Source: Oxytricha trifallax
Taxonomy: Eukaryota > Ciliophora > Spirotrichea > Sporadotrichida > Oxytrichidae
NCBI GenBank assembly: GCA_000711775.1
Contig: ARYC01000315.1
Coordinates: 120,250 to 184,249 of the forward strand
Reading direction: 5' to 3'
Length of the DNA stretch: 64,000 nt
Part shown: positions 23,535-35,729 of the stretch, piece by piece
Layout: the number at the start of each line of letters is the position of its first letter
Position numbering within the stretch: the first letter of the stretch is position 1
Translations under genes and position numbers: made by a program
The notes under the pieces: generated by a model
Databases searched by the model: none
Told to the model about the DNA's origin: nothing
The model's input: only the letters and a program-made list of their open reading frames with translations

Positions 23535-24190
23535 TATATAAAACCCCAAGATAATTAGTTATAAGATGATTGTTAAATTGTTGATTAATAAAGAATTAAC
23601 ACAATAATAAGTAAGAAAGACTATATTAATTTATTCATTTATAAAAAAATCGTGGTTTTAAGGGTTCGAACCTAAGATTGTATATGATGAATCAGTCCCT
23701 ATTACAAACTTAACTTTATACTTTAATAACTGTTTGACTAACTTTTATTACTTTAAATATGTTTAAATTAAATTAAAGAGATAATTAACGATTTCTTAAT
23801 AGTACTAGAAGAATTTCTAAATAACACTGAGAAAATCACAAAATCTAAAGCAGAAATATATAAGTGAATTCCTTAATATTATAGGGGATTTTCTGGAAAT
23901 ATTTGAGATAATTACGTGTTAGACAACAAGAAAACAGAATTCAAAATTGAAGAAATTAAGTGTTAAAAGGTAAAAAAATTAAATAGAAATACTTAAAACT
24001 AAGATTAATAAGGAGAAAGATGCAAGCTGGCAAAACACAATACTGATAAATTAATTAATTATTTGATTTTAAGTTTTTAATTAATAATGATTAATTTATT
24101 TAGAATAATCATATACATCTCTTTATTTCTATAATTTTATATTAACCCCTTATTTTTGAAAAAATTTTACTCTTGGGGTTTTATATAAAA
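23535..24190. mobile_element. Small element with TATATAAAACCCCAAGA ends
   Basis: Left end ATATATAAAACCCCAAGA (about 23535) and right end TCTTGGGGTTTTATATA (about 24188) are inverted, ~17 bp. The C4-containing tips recall TBE ends but no TBE gene is present. The interior holds a coding-like stretch (separate entry). Confidence 0.55.
23760..24060 (+). CDS. Coding-like segment, unrecognised, inside the C4-ended element
   Basis: In the ciliate code, + reads EIINDFLIVLEEFLNNTEKI near 23785 and later LDNKKTEFKIEEIKCQKVKK. These are in the same frame but separated by two TGA codons, while another frame is open between them. It looks like charged helical protein with a short non-coding insert or indels. 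Strand and joins are uncertain. Confidence 0.35.
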
Positions 24191-24271
24191 GTAATTATCT
24201 CAAAATCCCATTCAATATTTACTGTTAAGATATTATTTTATTTTAATAATATGTTTTTATTTTATAGTTAT

Positions 24272-24692
24272 TATTGTAGGAATACAATCGAAATTGAGAA
24301 ATTATAATTAAATAAATTAAATTCAAATCAAAATAGTGGCAGTTAAAGTTGGCCAATTTTAACGATCTTGGGCTCATTCGATAGAGAATTCAAAATTAGC
24401 TGGACTTTATTATTGGCGGTACTATTTTATCGCATCCCTGGAGCGAGATAACTCGACTTTAATTAAACACCTCTAAATTCATTAAATTATACCCTCACAT
24501 TAAAGTCGAGGTTATCTCGCTCCAGGGATGCGATAAAATAGTACCGCCAATAATAAAGTCCAGCTAATTTTGAATTCTCTATCGAATGAGCCCAAAATCA
24601 TTTAAAATTGGCCAACTTTAACTGCCACTATTTTGATTTGCATTTAATTTATTTAATTCTAATTTCTCAATTTCGATTGTATTCCTACAATA
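24272..24692. repeat. Foldback element, ~190-bp arms
   Basis: 24272-24464 and 24503-24692 are inverted copies with only a few mismatches, separated by a ~38-bp AT loop. The arms include CTGGAGCGAGATAAC and GGCAGTTAAAGTTGGCC, more GC than the surroundings. This would form a long cruciform or hairpin. No ORF, so it is a foldback MITE. Confidence 0.9.
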
Positions 24693-24699
24693 TTTATGA

Positions 24700-25510
24700 T
24701 TACTATATTACTATAAATTAATTAAATAATTTTATATTTAAAAAAAAAGTTATATAAATTTATTATTTAATAATTAGTTAAATAGTTTCTAAAATAAAAC
24801 TACCATTAACATATTTCTTAATATGTTAATTTTTTTTAATTTTGTTATTATAATGCTTCATTATATTGAAATAAATCAGTTAATATTATAAATTATAAAT
24901 TCTATATTAATTTGGTGTTATTGTTATATAAGCTACAAATGTGGTTGTCTATTTTACTAACAATTATTATAGTATATTATATAATAATATTATTGATTTT
25001 AATAAACTTAATTAGGGATATTAAGTAGAATTTATCATCTTCTAAAGTTGTTAATTTATTAATATTGATAACAGTATTTTAAGCTCAATAATTATAATAT
25101 ATATGTAATTAATAAAATAAATATTCTTACCTTTGTATATCACACATAATTTTTATTTATGATTGGATATTCTTAAGTTAATCTCACCAAAAAATTTAAG
25201 TTATTTCATATTAAAAGATAAATTTTAAACTTATTTATATTCAGAAACATATAAAGAAAGAATATATAAGATTTTAAATGTGTTGAATATTATTAGTTAG
25301 ATCGTTTTATTTAAAATTTTTATGATCTTTACATACAATAATAGACTCTTACTTTTTTAAATAATCTAACTTAAATTTAATAATTTTTAAGTGGAAAATC
25401 ATATATTATATAGAAATTAAGATTTTAGAATTATTTTTATTCTATTTTATAAATTTTTTTTTTAAAAAAAATTATAGATAAAATTAATTTAAATTACTTA
25501 ATGGTAATTT
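24700..25510. other. AT-rich spacer
   Basis: Nothing recognised. Confidence 0.5.
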
Positions 25511-25514
25511 TTAA

Positions 25515-25735
25515 ATTAGAAAGTTAATTGGTAGGAGAAGTACCAATCTCACCTAGGATTTTCTAATAAAGCTTTCTTCTACACAAAGGCTTATCGAGGG
25601 CAGGTAGGGGGTTGCTGGGTGAAACGCATGATGGACCAATCGGCGGACCAATCTGCTAGTTCATAAACTCTTCGAGTTGACTACACGCAAAGGAATTTCC
25701 TGCAATAGATGAGCTACTTGGCGTTTTTGTAACAT
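25515..25735 (+). CDS. Isolated MDS-like coding block, unrecognised
   Basis: A GC-rich island in AT-rich DNA. On + with TAA/TAG as Gln it is open throughout: NWQEKYQSHLGFSNKAFFY, AYRGQVGGCWVKRMMDQS, LRVDYTQRNFLQQMSYL. The - strand is also partly open but less protein-like. It fits a single MDS whose partners lie elsewhere. Product unknown. Confidence 0.5.
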
Positions 25736-25739
25736 TAAC

Positions 25740-26415
25740 TAATTTCAATCTTTCATAAATAAATGTATATGCATATATATTTATAAGATCAATGTAGAGT
25801 GAGCTTTAATAAGTAAATTTAATTGCACACTTAGACATGAAGAGACTAGTTGATGAACAGCGTTAAGAATTTTTTTTATTTAAATCTAACAATAATTAAA
25901 ATAAAATTTTTTTCTAAAAGTTTTAATCGAATTAGAAGCTTAGAGATCTGATTTAAGATAAGAGCTCAGTCTTAGTAAATAAAAACTTTGGTAAATTTAT
26001 TTTATAAAATATAAAATATTTTTATAAAAAAATATAATACTTATAATTAATATATACTTACCATTTTTTTTAGCATTTTAAGTTGCTCTTCAATTAAGTT
26101 AAAGTATTCAGTTGATATTATCTATACAAATTACTATAAAATTATAATATGTACTATATTTTTTGTCAAGTCAGGGAAAAGGATTGATTCTTTTTCCCCA
26201 AATATATATGATATTTAATCTCTGTTTTACATTTCCATTTTATTTTAATATCTAATTAACTTCAGATAACTTTTCATTTTGATTCAAAATATTGCAAAGA
26301 TAGATTAAAACATATAAATTAAATATAATTGTTAAATTTAATATTTATTAAAATAAAATAAAATAAAATATAAAATAATAAATGAGAAGTCTTTACTAAG
26401 ACTGACAAAATTATT
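25740..26415. other. AT-rich spacer
   Basis: No coding block seen. Contains a short TAAAATAAAATAAAATA tract near 26350. Confidence 0.5.
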
Positions 26416-26419
26416 AATA

Positions 26420-28515
26420 TATTATTGTTAAAATAGAATTGAAATGGGAAAATTAGATAAATAAATCAAAATACAAATAGGTATTATAAGTAACAGCCAT
26501 GTATTAGAGAGGCTTATGGTTCAAAGTACGAAAAGAATAAACATAATTAGAACCTAATGTTTAACTGTTTACTGTTTAATTTCAAATTATTATAATTAAT
26601 TTCAATATTAAAAAGTTTGATTGATTATATTAAATTGATTAAACATTTTAACAAATATACATACAGTTTTTCCATGTTTATCTGCGAGGTAGTGGTATTA
26701 TAAACACTCATAGACTTTTAGAGATCTAGCAATTAAACAATTAAACATAAGTCAATAGAGCAAGTCTCCTTTTATTTTTAATTAAACATTTAAACATGTA
26801 AACATAGATAAAGATATTAGTTTAGATGCTTATTATAGAATTAGGTCTTAAATATAATTATTACTAGATTAAATATTTAGGCCAATGTCATTAGAGCAGC
26901 TATATGTACTGTTGCGCAATGCATTCTTCAAGATAATACTATTATAAAAAATGATGGGAGACACCGGTTACAACTATAAGACTATATTCGTGCTCCAGTT
27001 GACACTAGACAAGCCATTCGAGGATTGGAAAAACTTAGAATTATATTTAAAGTAAGCAAGGCTTTCTATCTCACATATCTAGTTGTATTATGGCGAGACC
27101 ACCAAGGGTTACTTTATGGTGGTGAATCTTTTGGCAAATCACGGTGGCTTGTACATGCTCTATTTCACCAGTAAGCATTAAGTGGCCACAAGCTCTTTTA
27201 AATGATGGGAATCGCTGCTTCCAACTTCTCTAAATCTAGCTAGACTCATTTATTCAAGATGCACCCAAGGTTACAAATGATCCACTTTTGTAACGAGAAC
27301 TAGTTGATGACTTATTCAATCGTTTCAGTCAATTACCAAAAGCTCGGTAAATCCGAAAGACCTTATGCTTATTAAGTTCATTCAAGGCTATCTTGACGGC
27401 GAACATAAAAGTGTTGAAGAATTCTATCGCAGTCACAGCAGCGACGTCAAGGCATTAATACTAAATACTTAGTTAGAGTAAAAAATAAGAGAGCACTCGC
27501 GATTAATAAATAGATTATCATAAGTTTTCAGATCCTAAATTAACGTAGTTTAACGAATTTTGGTTTAATGGACCTAATTTTTTCATAAATACTTGATTAA
27601 TTGATGCAGTTGAGTCGTTCATTATCGTTCTTTTTTATATCTTTCTGTTATCTAATACAAGCTTTGAATTGGCAAGACAACAATCACTGAAATTTTGAAG
27701 GAAATTTTCATTTTTGATGTATTAGAGGATGAAGTTTCTCATTCTTTGTCAAGGCTATCTAAATAGATGTCGCGCTTAAGATAACTATGATGGACGAAAT
27801 GAATAATTTGAAATTTTTGGAAAAAACAGAACATTGCTAGAATGAAGAAATTTATAGAAGGTAGAGGACACGCAATTTATAATAAATGTGGAGGGGATCA
27901 ATTGGATTTTAAGAATACATCAGTAGTGAAAACAACCAACGACCTTCCAATAGAGTAGATTTACTAAGTGGACCAGGATGCCTTCTTGCAGCAAATAACT
28001 ATTTGCAAACTGGAAATACAATCGCACAAGAGAAGAGCCATTTCCATTCAATGCAGCTCATTTGGCAAGAAATATGTACAAGAGATTCATAGACGATATC
28101 AAGGCATACGACACATAGGCACACTCTGAGCAAGACAACAGCATAGAAGCAGATCCTGAGGAGGAAGATCAACGCTAACAATCATCTACGATGTCTATTA
28201 GCTGAATTGTAGTTAAAGATTAAATTTAAGACCTAATTCTATAATAAGCATCTAAACTAAAATTTCTCTTTATGTTTACATGTTTAAATGTTTAATCAAT
28301 TTAATATAATTAATCAAACTTTTTAATATTAAAATTAATTATGATAATTTGAAATTAAACAGTAAACAGTTAAACATTAGGTTCTAATTATGTTTATTCT
28401 TTTCGTACTTTGAACTATAAGCCTCTCTAATACATGGCTGTTACTTATAATACCTATTTGAATTTTTATTTATTTATCTAATTTTCCATTTTTAATTCTA
28501 TTTTAACAATATTAT
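26420..28515 (+). mobile_element. Rep-type TIR element 2
   Basis: Inverted repeats of ~240 bp (26420-26655 and 28270-28515) with few mismatches. Outer edges ATTGTTAAAATAGAATT match those of element 1 in the first ~45 bp. The 2.1-kb unit encodes only a Rep-like protein. No TBE insertion. Target duplication not clear because flanks are AT-rich. Confidence 0.8.
26951..28205 (+). pseudogene. Rep-like protein with SF3 helicase remnants
   Basis: Starts MMGDTGYNYKTIFVLQLTL, like the first beta strand of Rep endonuclease domains. It continues open for ~85 codons, then frames shift. KDLMLIKFIQGYLDGE and HKSVEEFYRSHSSDVKAL follow near 27370. The helicase part keeps GKTTITEIL (Walker A end), MMDEM (Walker B), MKKFIEGRGHAIYNKCGG and VKTTNDLPI (motif C). 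The C-terminus PFPFNAAHLARNMYKRFID plus an acidic tail to TGA parallels KFPFDAVQLAIYLMERSEED of element 1. At least three frameshifts, so inactive as sequenced. Confidence 0.75.
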
Positions 28516-28519
28516 ATAT

Positions 28520-29160
28520 ATATTATTTATAATAAAAAAGTAAAAATTTATTTAGCTTTTGCCTGCCTTCAAACTGATTTTTTAATTAATTTAAAATATT
28601 ACTTTTATTTTTTAAAAAAATTAAATTTAAATATTAATATTATTATAATACTCTAAATATTAAATAATAATAAAAAATAATGAAGTTTCATTATTATCAT
28701 GTTTATAATTGATTTATATTTAATATTATAATATAATTAAATAAATAAATTTGAATTTAAAAATTCGAATATAAATATTTGAATATAAAAAGCCTGCAAT
28801 AATATTGAAAAAATAAAAATTAATACTTCATAAAAAATATAAAAGTAGTAGGACTTGCTATTTATAATAATATTTTTAATATCAAAAAAGCTATTTAATT
28901 TCCATTTTGATTTAATGCCTCGAATAAAATATAATTATGAGATCGCATTTAATTAATCATAAAAATATATTAAAAGTTATGCAATTGTAAAGTATAATTA
29001 TTTAATTTGAATTTACTCTAAATTGAGATAAATATAATTAAAATTTATCGATTTTATATTAATTAAATTTACATATATGTAAATGTAATTTTAAATATCT
29101 TAATGTATATCTTCAATATTTAAAATGTTAAACTACATTTTTATTTATATTCTTTTAAGT
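28520..29160. other. AT-rich spacer
   Basis: Nothing recognised. Confidence 0.5.
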
Positions 29161-29164
29161 AGTA

Positions 29165-29322
29165 TTGAACGGGAATAAATAGGAGGAATACATTCAATTT
29201 GCAAGGGTACAATTAGCAGCAGTTGCAAGGTTTGGTTAGCTAAAAACTGCACTAATTGGGAAAAAATAAAGGATATGCATCCCTGTGGAAAAGCTTTAGA
29301 CTTATGGCAGATCTAAACTGTG
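29165..29322 (+). CDS. MDS-like block 1 of an unrecognised + strand gene
   Basis: Open in the ciliate code: NKQEEYIQFARVQLAAVARF, GQLKTALIGKKQRICIPVEK, ending at TGA. Flanked by AT-rich DNA. It probably belongs with the blocks at 29410-29690 and 31085-31315, which lie on the same strand. No family recognised. Confidence 0.55.
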
Positions 29323-29409
29323 ATTTATAATATAGTAATTTAAAAATCAAAAATTAAGAATGCTGATGTTAAATTTACTATAGATTTTATTTGAACATAT
29401 TGAAGATCA

Positions 29410-29690
29410 TTTACAGCAAAATATAAGAAAAAATTCAAATTTTTAGTAAAGCAATGAATAGAAAGACAATATGAAAGTAAGAACTTTTGCAAAAGGAAAA
29501 GGAGCAAATTTTTTCAACAATACAACTAATAAGGTGTTTGGGATGAAAATTAGAGAAAACTCTATCATGGAGATTAATGACCCTGCGAAATTTTTCGAAA
29601 TGAGTTTCACTTTTGAAGATAACAGTTTTATACTCATTAAAAATTGTAAAACAAATATTACATGGCACTCAATTAAATATTAACATGTGT
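29410..29690 (+). CDS. MDS-like block 2 of the same gene
   Basis: Open on + from about 29425: SNEQKDNMKVRTFAKGKGAN, KVFGMKIRENSIMEINDPAK, FFEMSFTFEDNSFILIKNC. The antisense frames at 29435-29668 are shadows. Product unknown. Confidence 0.6.
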
Positions 29691-30332
29691 TATAATATTT
29701 GTAAATTTTTAAAGATATTTAATATTAAATTTTAGATTTTAATTTCGGCTGCCTTATTCCATTTTATCTTTCTTTTTTATTATATAATTTTTTATAAATT
29801 TAAGTCTTTTATAAATAATACTTCATATTTTTAGGTAATATTCAATGAAAATATTTGATTTGTATAATTTAATTTAAATTATAATCCTCCAATAAATTAT
29901 AAATGTGGATGATAAACCTTTTTAAAAAAGTCATTTAATAATATTCATTAAAAGACCCTTTAATATTGAAAAATGAATTTGTTAGTAGATACTTTATATT
30001 TTATAACATATGAGGTAAATATAGCCTACTAATTAAAGCAAACTATCAATTAAATTTTCATTTTTCCTCGAATAATTCTATAAAAATTGGAAATAGTTAA
30101 ATCCAGAAAAAATGTCAGAATTAATTTTTAAATCAATAATTTTTATTTTTGTCATAATAATGAAATTAGAATTGATTTTTTAATTTATATAATTATATTT
30201 TTTTACTTATTTAAAATTTGAATGCTTTCATTCATATTATTAATAATAAGGTAAGGGACTTACGCTCTCCTTGGGCTAAGTTTTATATTATTTAAAAAAA
30301 TTAATATTAATATATATGATATAATTCATATT

Positions 30333-30600
30333 ATAAAACCCCATAGATCAATTAAGAAGCGAGGATAGGAGTTAAGAACAATTAGATTAAAAATTAATTA
30401 TTATTGGCTGAGATTAAATATAATTAGGCTAAAATCAAATATACACACTATGATTGGATTACTTTAAAGGACAATTAATCGAGCCAATAGTTTTAATAAT
30501 TAGCCCAAACATTATAATTATACGCCAATAATAATAAATTATACATTTAATTGTTCTTAACCCCAATTCTCATGTCTTAATTGATCTATGGGGTTTTATT
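30333..30600. mobile_element. 268-bp MITE with ATAAAACCCCATAG ends
   Basis: The two ends are inverted for ~50 bp (ATAAAACCCCATAGATCAA at left; TTGATCTATGGGGTTTTAT at right), with further subterminal pairing (TTAAGAACAATTA). It is non-coding and sits between coding blocks 29690 and 31085, that is, in a presumed IES. Its tip resembles the element at 23535-24190. Confidence 0.85.
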
Positions 30601-31084
30601 AAGTATAGAAAAAGGATTTATTTTTGTATATTCTTATTTAATAATTATATAAATTTATACATTTAATAATATTACTTTTTAAAAAATATAAATTATTTAA
30701 AATACATTGTTAATAAAGATATATGACAAATTGCTTTGTATAATATCATCAACTACTGCCTTTTTATTGCAAGCTACATATATTTTTTAATTTATTTTTA
30801 ATTATAAATAAATATAATTGAAATAGATTTTAGTTTTAAAATAACAGCATTAATTGCTTTCGATAATTGATAAATTATTTTTTTTAATTTTCTCTTAATA
30901 TTATATTAAAAATATTGTATATTATTTGTAAAATTCTTGATAGATTAAATTCTCAAATTTTAAAATAAAATAAGATTATTAATATTTTAAAAAACTTAAA
31001 ATATCTCATAATATTATATAATTTTTTAAAAACATAGCATTCTTAATTTAAATTCCTAATAAATTTACTTTAAACGAGAGTCTA

Positions 31085-31315
31085 GCTGAAACAGAAGAAT
31101 ACTTTTTCATCCTGAGTCTAAACCAATGGGGATTGAACATAGGAGAGAACAGAGAAATGATAAACTAATACTCATTCAAAGTCCTATTGTGAATTAAGCA
31201 ACTACCTCAAGAATGGTAATTGAGGAAGAGAACTAGGTTCTGGAAATGAGTGAGCAGCTAAAAAAAGAACATGATGACATAAAGAAACAAAACCTGAATG
31301 AGGTATGACGTGGCT
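31085..31315 (+). CDS. MDS-like block 3, coiled-coil-like C-terminus
   Basis: Open on +: RILFHPESKPMGIEHRR, LILIQSPIVNQATTSRM, VIEEENQVLEMSEQLKKEHD, DIKKQNLNEV then TGA. The end is charged and helical. Same strand as blocks 29165 and 29410. Confidence 0.6.
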
Positions 31316-31319
31316 TAGA

Positions 31320-32325
31320 AAACAAATATGATTGAAGTCGTTGAGCAATAATGAATTACACTTTGTCTTTTATAATAGTGGTAAATTTAAAGCAATTTAT
31401 TTTACCTTAAGTTATAATCTATTTATCTTTATTTATTTTATATAATTTTATGAATAAGGATAATTAATGAAAAAATGGAAGAGTTGATTCTATAATAAAT
31501 TTATATGTTTTTTAATTATAAAATACAACATTTATATATAATGAATACATAATCTATAATATGATAAATTGTATGAAACTTTAAAGATTTTTATATAAAA
31601 TAAAAAAATTATACCAAAAAAACTTCGATTAAAAAACTCAGTGTAGTATGATAGAATAGTTTACTTGAATAAATTCAATTTTTATAAATTCAACTTCTTC
31701 TAATAACTTTGCCACTTTTGACTTTATATTCCAAACCTTTGCTAACAATGCTATAATTTTTTAAAAAAATTATAATTAAATTTCATATTATAACATTGCA
31801 AATAATATTGTTTATAGCAGTAAAATTTTATTGTTGCAGGATATGCATTAATCAATTCATTGCAAATAAAATGATTATTTATAAAAAAGAAACACATGTA
31901 ACAAAAATTAAAGATTAATTATTTATTTTCTATATATTGATTAGTAAAATAGTTATTATTTAGAATAAATTTTGGCCCATTCTATGACTATAAACACTAT
32001 ATTTCCGAACAATCAGATACTAAATTAATGTTAATATATACTAATATAAAACACAAGAATTTAATTCATATTTAAAACTTGAGAAAGATTCTATTAAGAG
32101 TAGATATATAAATGATAAATCGCAATATTTTAAATTCAGGAAATCTTTTAACAAATTTAAAAAGGAAAAATTATTTTGAATATGTCAGATTTAAAACATT
32201 AAACAACTTAATGAAGTTTATGAGTGCTTTGATTGTTTTAAATTTATTTGAGAATAAAGTTATTAATAGGATTTAATGTAAAACTCGTCAAAAAAATATT
32301 AAATTTCACTTAAATTAAACATTTG
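31320..32325. other. AT-rich spacer
   Basis: No coding block seen. Confidence 0.5.
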
Positions 32326-32399
32326 TATCATTTAGGAGAGATCTGAAGTTTATCTACTTAACCACAACACTATCTGCTCTATTAATATAACTAAATTTG

Positions 32400-32990
32400 A
32401 GGTTGGTTTAATTATTATTGACTCTGTCATTTGTTTCTTGAACGAGATACTCTTGTTTTGTCAATAAACTGCTTTAATTATTTTTAAGCATTCTTCTCAC
32501 ACCTAGTAGAGTAGTAATATTTCCGAGACACGCCACTCTCTATTATTATTGCTGCCATAGCCCACATATTCATTCAAAGTCTCCTTCTATACAGTTTTTC
32601 ATTTCTGGATAAACGCCTAGAGTGATCATAACACTTCCTAATCATGATACTTCTATCCAAAAAGCTCTGTTGAAATCAATATTTGTCTATTTTATAGTGA
32701 AAGGTTTATCATAATACTCTTAGGCTTTTCAAATTTCTATGAGCAAAGACAATTTATGTAGCCTTTTATGCCTAGTAAAGTTTAAGGTGCTTTGAAGCAA
32801 GTAAGCTGCATATTATTCATTTGATAAATAATAAAATCTCCGAAGGTCATTTCATAGAATGGGAGTCTGAAAGAAACATGATCCTTGACATGAGAAATTG
32901 CTTCTTGTTTGATCAAGTAACTACTTTCTTTAAAATTTGCTTGAGTGAGTACTTGATAATCATTTGAAAACTTCATTTAATTTTTATCAT
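32400..32990 (-). pseudogene. TBE-D kinase relic
   Basis: Antisense translation follows the C-terminal kinase region (MTFGDFIIYQ, KEAISHVKDHVSFRL near 32900) in scrambled frames. The zinc-finger part is absent. Confidence 0.6.
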
Positions 32991-32994
32991 CGCA

Positions 32995-33750
32995 ATGAAT
33001 GATGCAATCAAAGTGTTCAAGCACAAGAATATTCAAAGATTTAGAAGCAAGGAATATTTACATCTTCACCTGGTGAAGCATATTAATGAACCATATTTAG
33101 CATTATGGTTTATGTGGTTGGTTTGTTTCTGCCGATAATTTTTTAGCTCAAAAATCTCATTTATAAGAGCGATATAAATTTAAGAGGAGAACTCAAAATG
33201 TAAAGTTTGCAGAGATTCCAAACTATCCAAAAATCTTAGTGAAAGTTTAAAACACAAGAAATAAGCAATTAATTACTAAGAGGTTAGAGTACCTATCAAC
33301 TAAGAAGCAGCTTTCAAATAAAAACCTCAAGGAAGCTATTTCTTTGGCATATTTCTAACAATGACAAGTGATTATATGAAAGAAAGTATTCAAGAATCGA
33401 ATTCAAAAAGTACTGCAACTCTCCAAAATACAAGAGCAAACAAGAAATCAAAATAATTGAGAGGCGGCTGTCAGAGCTGTAGAAGGACTCTTTTATATCA
33501 AGTAAGATTTGGAGATTTAATCTTTGGAAAAATCGGGTACTGGCTTCTTCTTGATGAAGGAATAGAGCAAAATTGACAGAGAGCGAAAGTCATAGACAAA
33601 GTATGATTTAGTAACAAACCTTATTCAAAGATTAAGGCAATTATGTCAATGAACTTAGCTGGTGGAGCAGACAGCAAGAGAAGAAATCTAGGAAGAGGGA
33701 AGAAAAGAAAGAGAAGCTGGTTCCCTCAAAAAAAATATAATTTGTGACCT
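32995..33750 (+). pseudogene. TBE-D 22-kDa-type relic
   Basis: NDAIKVFKHKNIQRFRSKEY start, later LEKSGTGFFLMKEQSKID and KRRNLGRGKK. The 26-nt intron-like segment is at 33502-33527 but ends in GG, not AG, so it could not splice. Frameshifts elsewhere. Confidence 0.7.
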
Positions 33751-33764
33751 ATTTATTCAATATT

Positions 33765-34835
33765 TTAACCCTAAAACTTAATTTTAAACAGTCTCTTTCT
33801 TCCTTCCTTCCTTAGCACACTTTTAAGCCAAAAAGTTATGTATTCTCTTCGTTGTCTGAGCTTTTAATAAAGCCTACTGTATCAATAGGTAGTTCATGAA
33901 ACAATTGTTATAGCAGCAGTTTCTTGTAATTACTTTTTTGTAGCATAATAGAATTCAATTACATTAAACTTTGAGCTGATTGGCCCGTTAAACACTGTGT
34001 TATTCTTAGTTTTTCATAACTCTTCCTTGTTTCTTTAGTCGTATGAACAGAAAGATTATCAATAAACAGTAAAATCTCTTATTTATAGTGCTTCTCTCTT
34101 AGCTTCTCTAAAAACTTAATATACTGCTCGGTCTTAATAGAGCGAGGATGAATAACATAAGTTTCTAAACCAGCATCCTCACTAATTCCTCAAAAAATTG
34201 TCATTTTATATACCTTGACCTTTTAGTCATATACCTTTATATTATTATGCTTTTTAATCATGATTCTATATTATAGTGTTTAAGATAAACACTTCCTCGT
34301 CAGCATGAATAAACTAAATATTATTCTTTTAGGCTCTCTACATTTATTTATTAATATAATTTAAGTTGTTGTTGTAAAATGGCAGAGTTAAATATATTAC
34401 TCTCTTGATACGATTCACACCTTGGTTATTGACAAAAATTCATTTATAAATGTCTGCAACAGATTATCCAAAGATCTTCAACTCAAAGAACTGGGTGAAA
34501 CTAAGTAGCTCATTTTTCGAGAAAAAAGTGATCACATTACTTCAAAATATTTTCATAGAAATTATAGTCAATAAGCTTCTAAAGAAACTTTGACTTACTC
34601 ATAGATTAAGAAATCAGCTAATATTGCTCTAGTTATACTGCTATATGGCAGTGTGAACGAACAGTTTTTGGACTTTGCTTCAAATTCAGACCAATAAACT
34701 TATAATTAAGTACTAGTTTGACTTATGTACACTTTACATATCACGCCCATAAGGCAGTTTAAAAACTATACATATATAGTCTTTTTTATAAGTAGACACC
34801 AAAATCTTGTAATTTTGTTTCGCATTTAATTAATA
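33765..34835 (-). pseudogene. TBE-D transposase relic
   Basis: Pieces of the DDE transposase are visible on - (EEILLFIDNLSVHTTKETRK-like stretch near 34050). Many stops and indels. Confidence 0.65.
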
Positions 34836-34904
34836 GCCCTAACCCCTAACAAAACCCCAACAAATAAAGCACATGTAGACCTCACTAAGGGCTTTTAGGT
34901 TTCA

Positions 34905-35725
34905 ATTATATGAGTTGTATTACTTGATAACATTCAATGAAATAGCCAAACCCACTTAACAAGCTAATAAAAATTCTTTATTAAAATTAATGAGAAGTTT
35001 AACAATATCTTTCGATTCTTATAATATAAAATAAATTTATATAAATAAAGGTACGTTTTTAGTTAGTTTTATTAAACATCAAGCCTTAATTATAAAGTAA
35101 AAAAATATAATAATAAGCTTAAGAATTAAATAATTTAATTGAAAATCAACCAAAATATTATTTAAGAATATTTAAGTTAAACTAAGTAATAGCAATGAAT
35201 GTTTTTATCGTCAAATAAAAGATCAAATACAGTGGAATCAAATTAAATATTCAACTCTCTCTTTATTTAACAAATAAATCATGTATATACAAATCTTATT
35301 TTATTAAAAATATAAAAGCAAGTTTAATTAATAGAAACTAATTATTTACCATATAAAAGATTAAGAGCAATATACTGACAAAAATTTGGAAGATACTTAA
35401 AAATAATAAAGTATTAACTAAGATCATTTCATCATTAATGATAGTAATTAATTGATCTCAGTTAGTGAAGAAAATAAAATATTAATTTTATTCTTAATTA
35501 ATGAAACTAGAGCATTCTATATGCTACTGTTAAAACAAAGACTTCACTGATGTTGAAATAAGAATTAAATTTAACTTTATATTATTATGAAAAATTATAT
35601 TTAATTTTATCAATAGCAAACATTTTATAATATAAACTTTAAATAAAATAATTTTTTTCAAAATATTTATTTAAAAATTATAAAAGAAAAAGTAAGTTAT
35701 ATATTTATATAAATATAATTATAAT
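34905..35725. other. AT-rich spacer
   Basis: Nothing recognised. Confidence 0.5.
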
Positions 35726-35729
35726 TTAA

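Larger units (their letters stand above)
32330..34902 (-). mobile_element. TBE-D, truncated at the left end
   Basis: Gene order kinase relic (-), 22-kDa-type relic (+), transposase relic (-) as in the full elements. The right end is degenerate (ACAAAACCCCAACAAATAAAG then CTAAGGGCTTTTAGGTTT, about 34902). The left inverted repeat and the 5' half of the kinase side are missing. It resembles the TBE at 42640-46671 most closely. Confidence 0.8.

Noticed and set aside
23655..23672. GGGTTCGAACCT resembling a tRNA T-arm
   Set aside because: No acceptor, D- or anticodon arm could be built around it in AT-rich DNA.
27999..28181. 60-codon - strand frame
   Set aside because: Antisense of the Rep-like C-terminus, which matches element 1.
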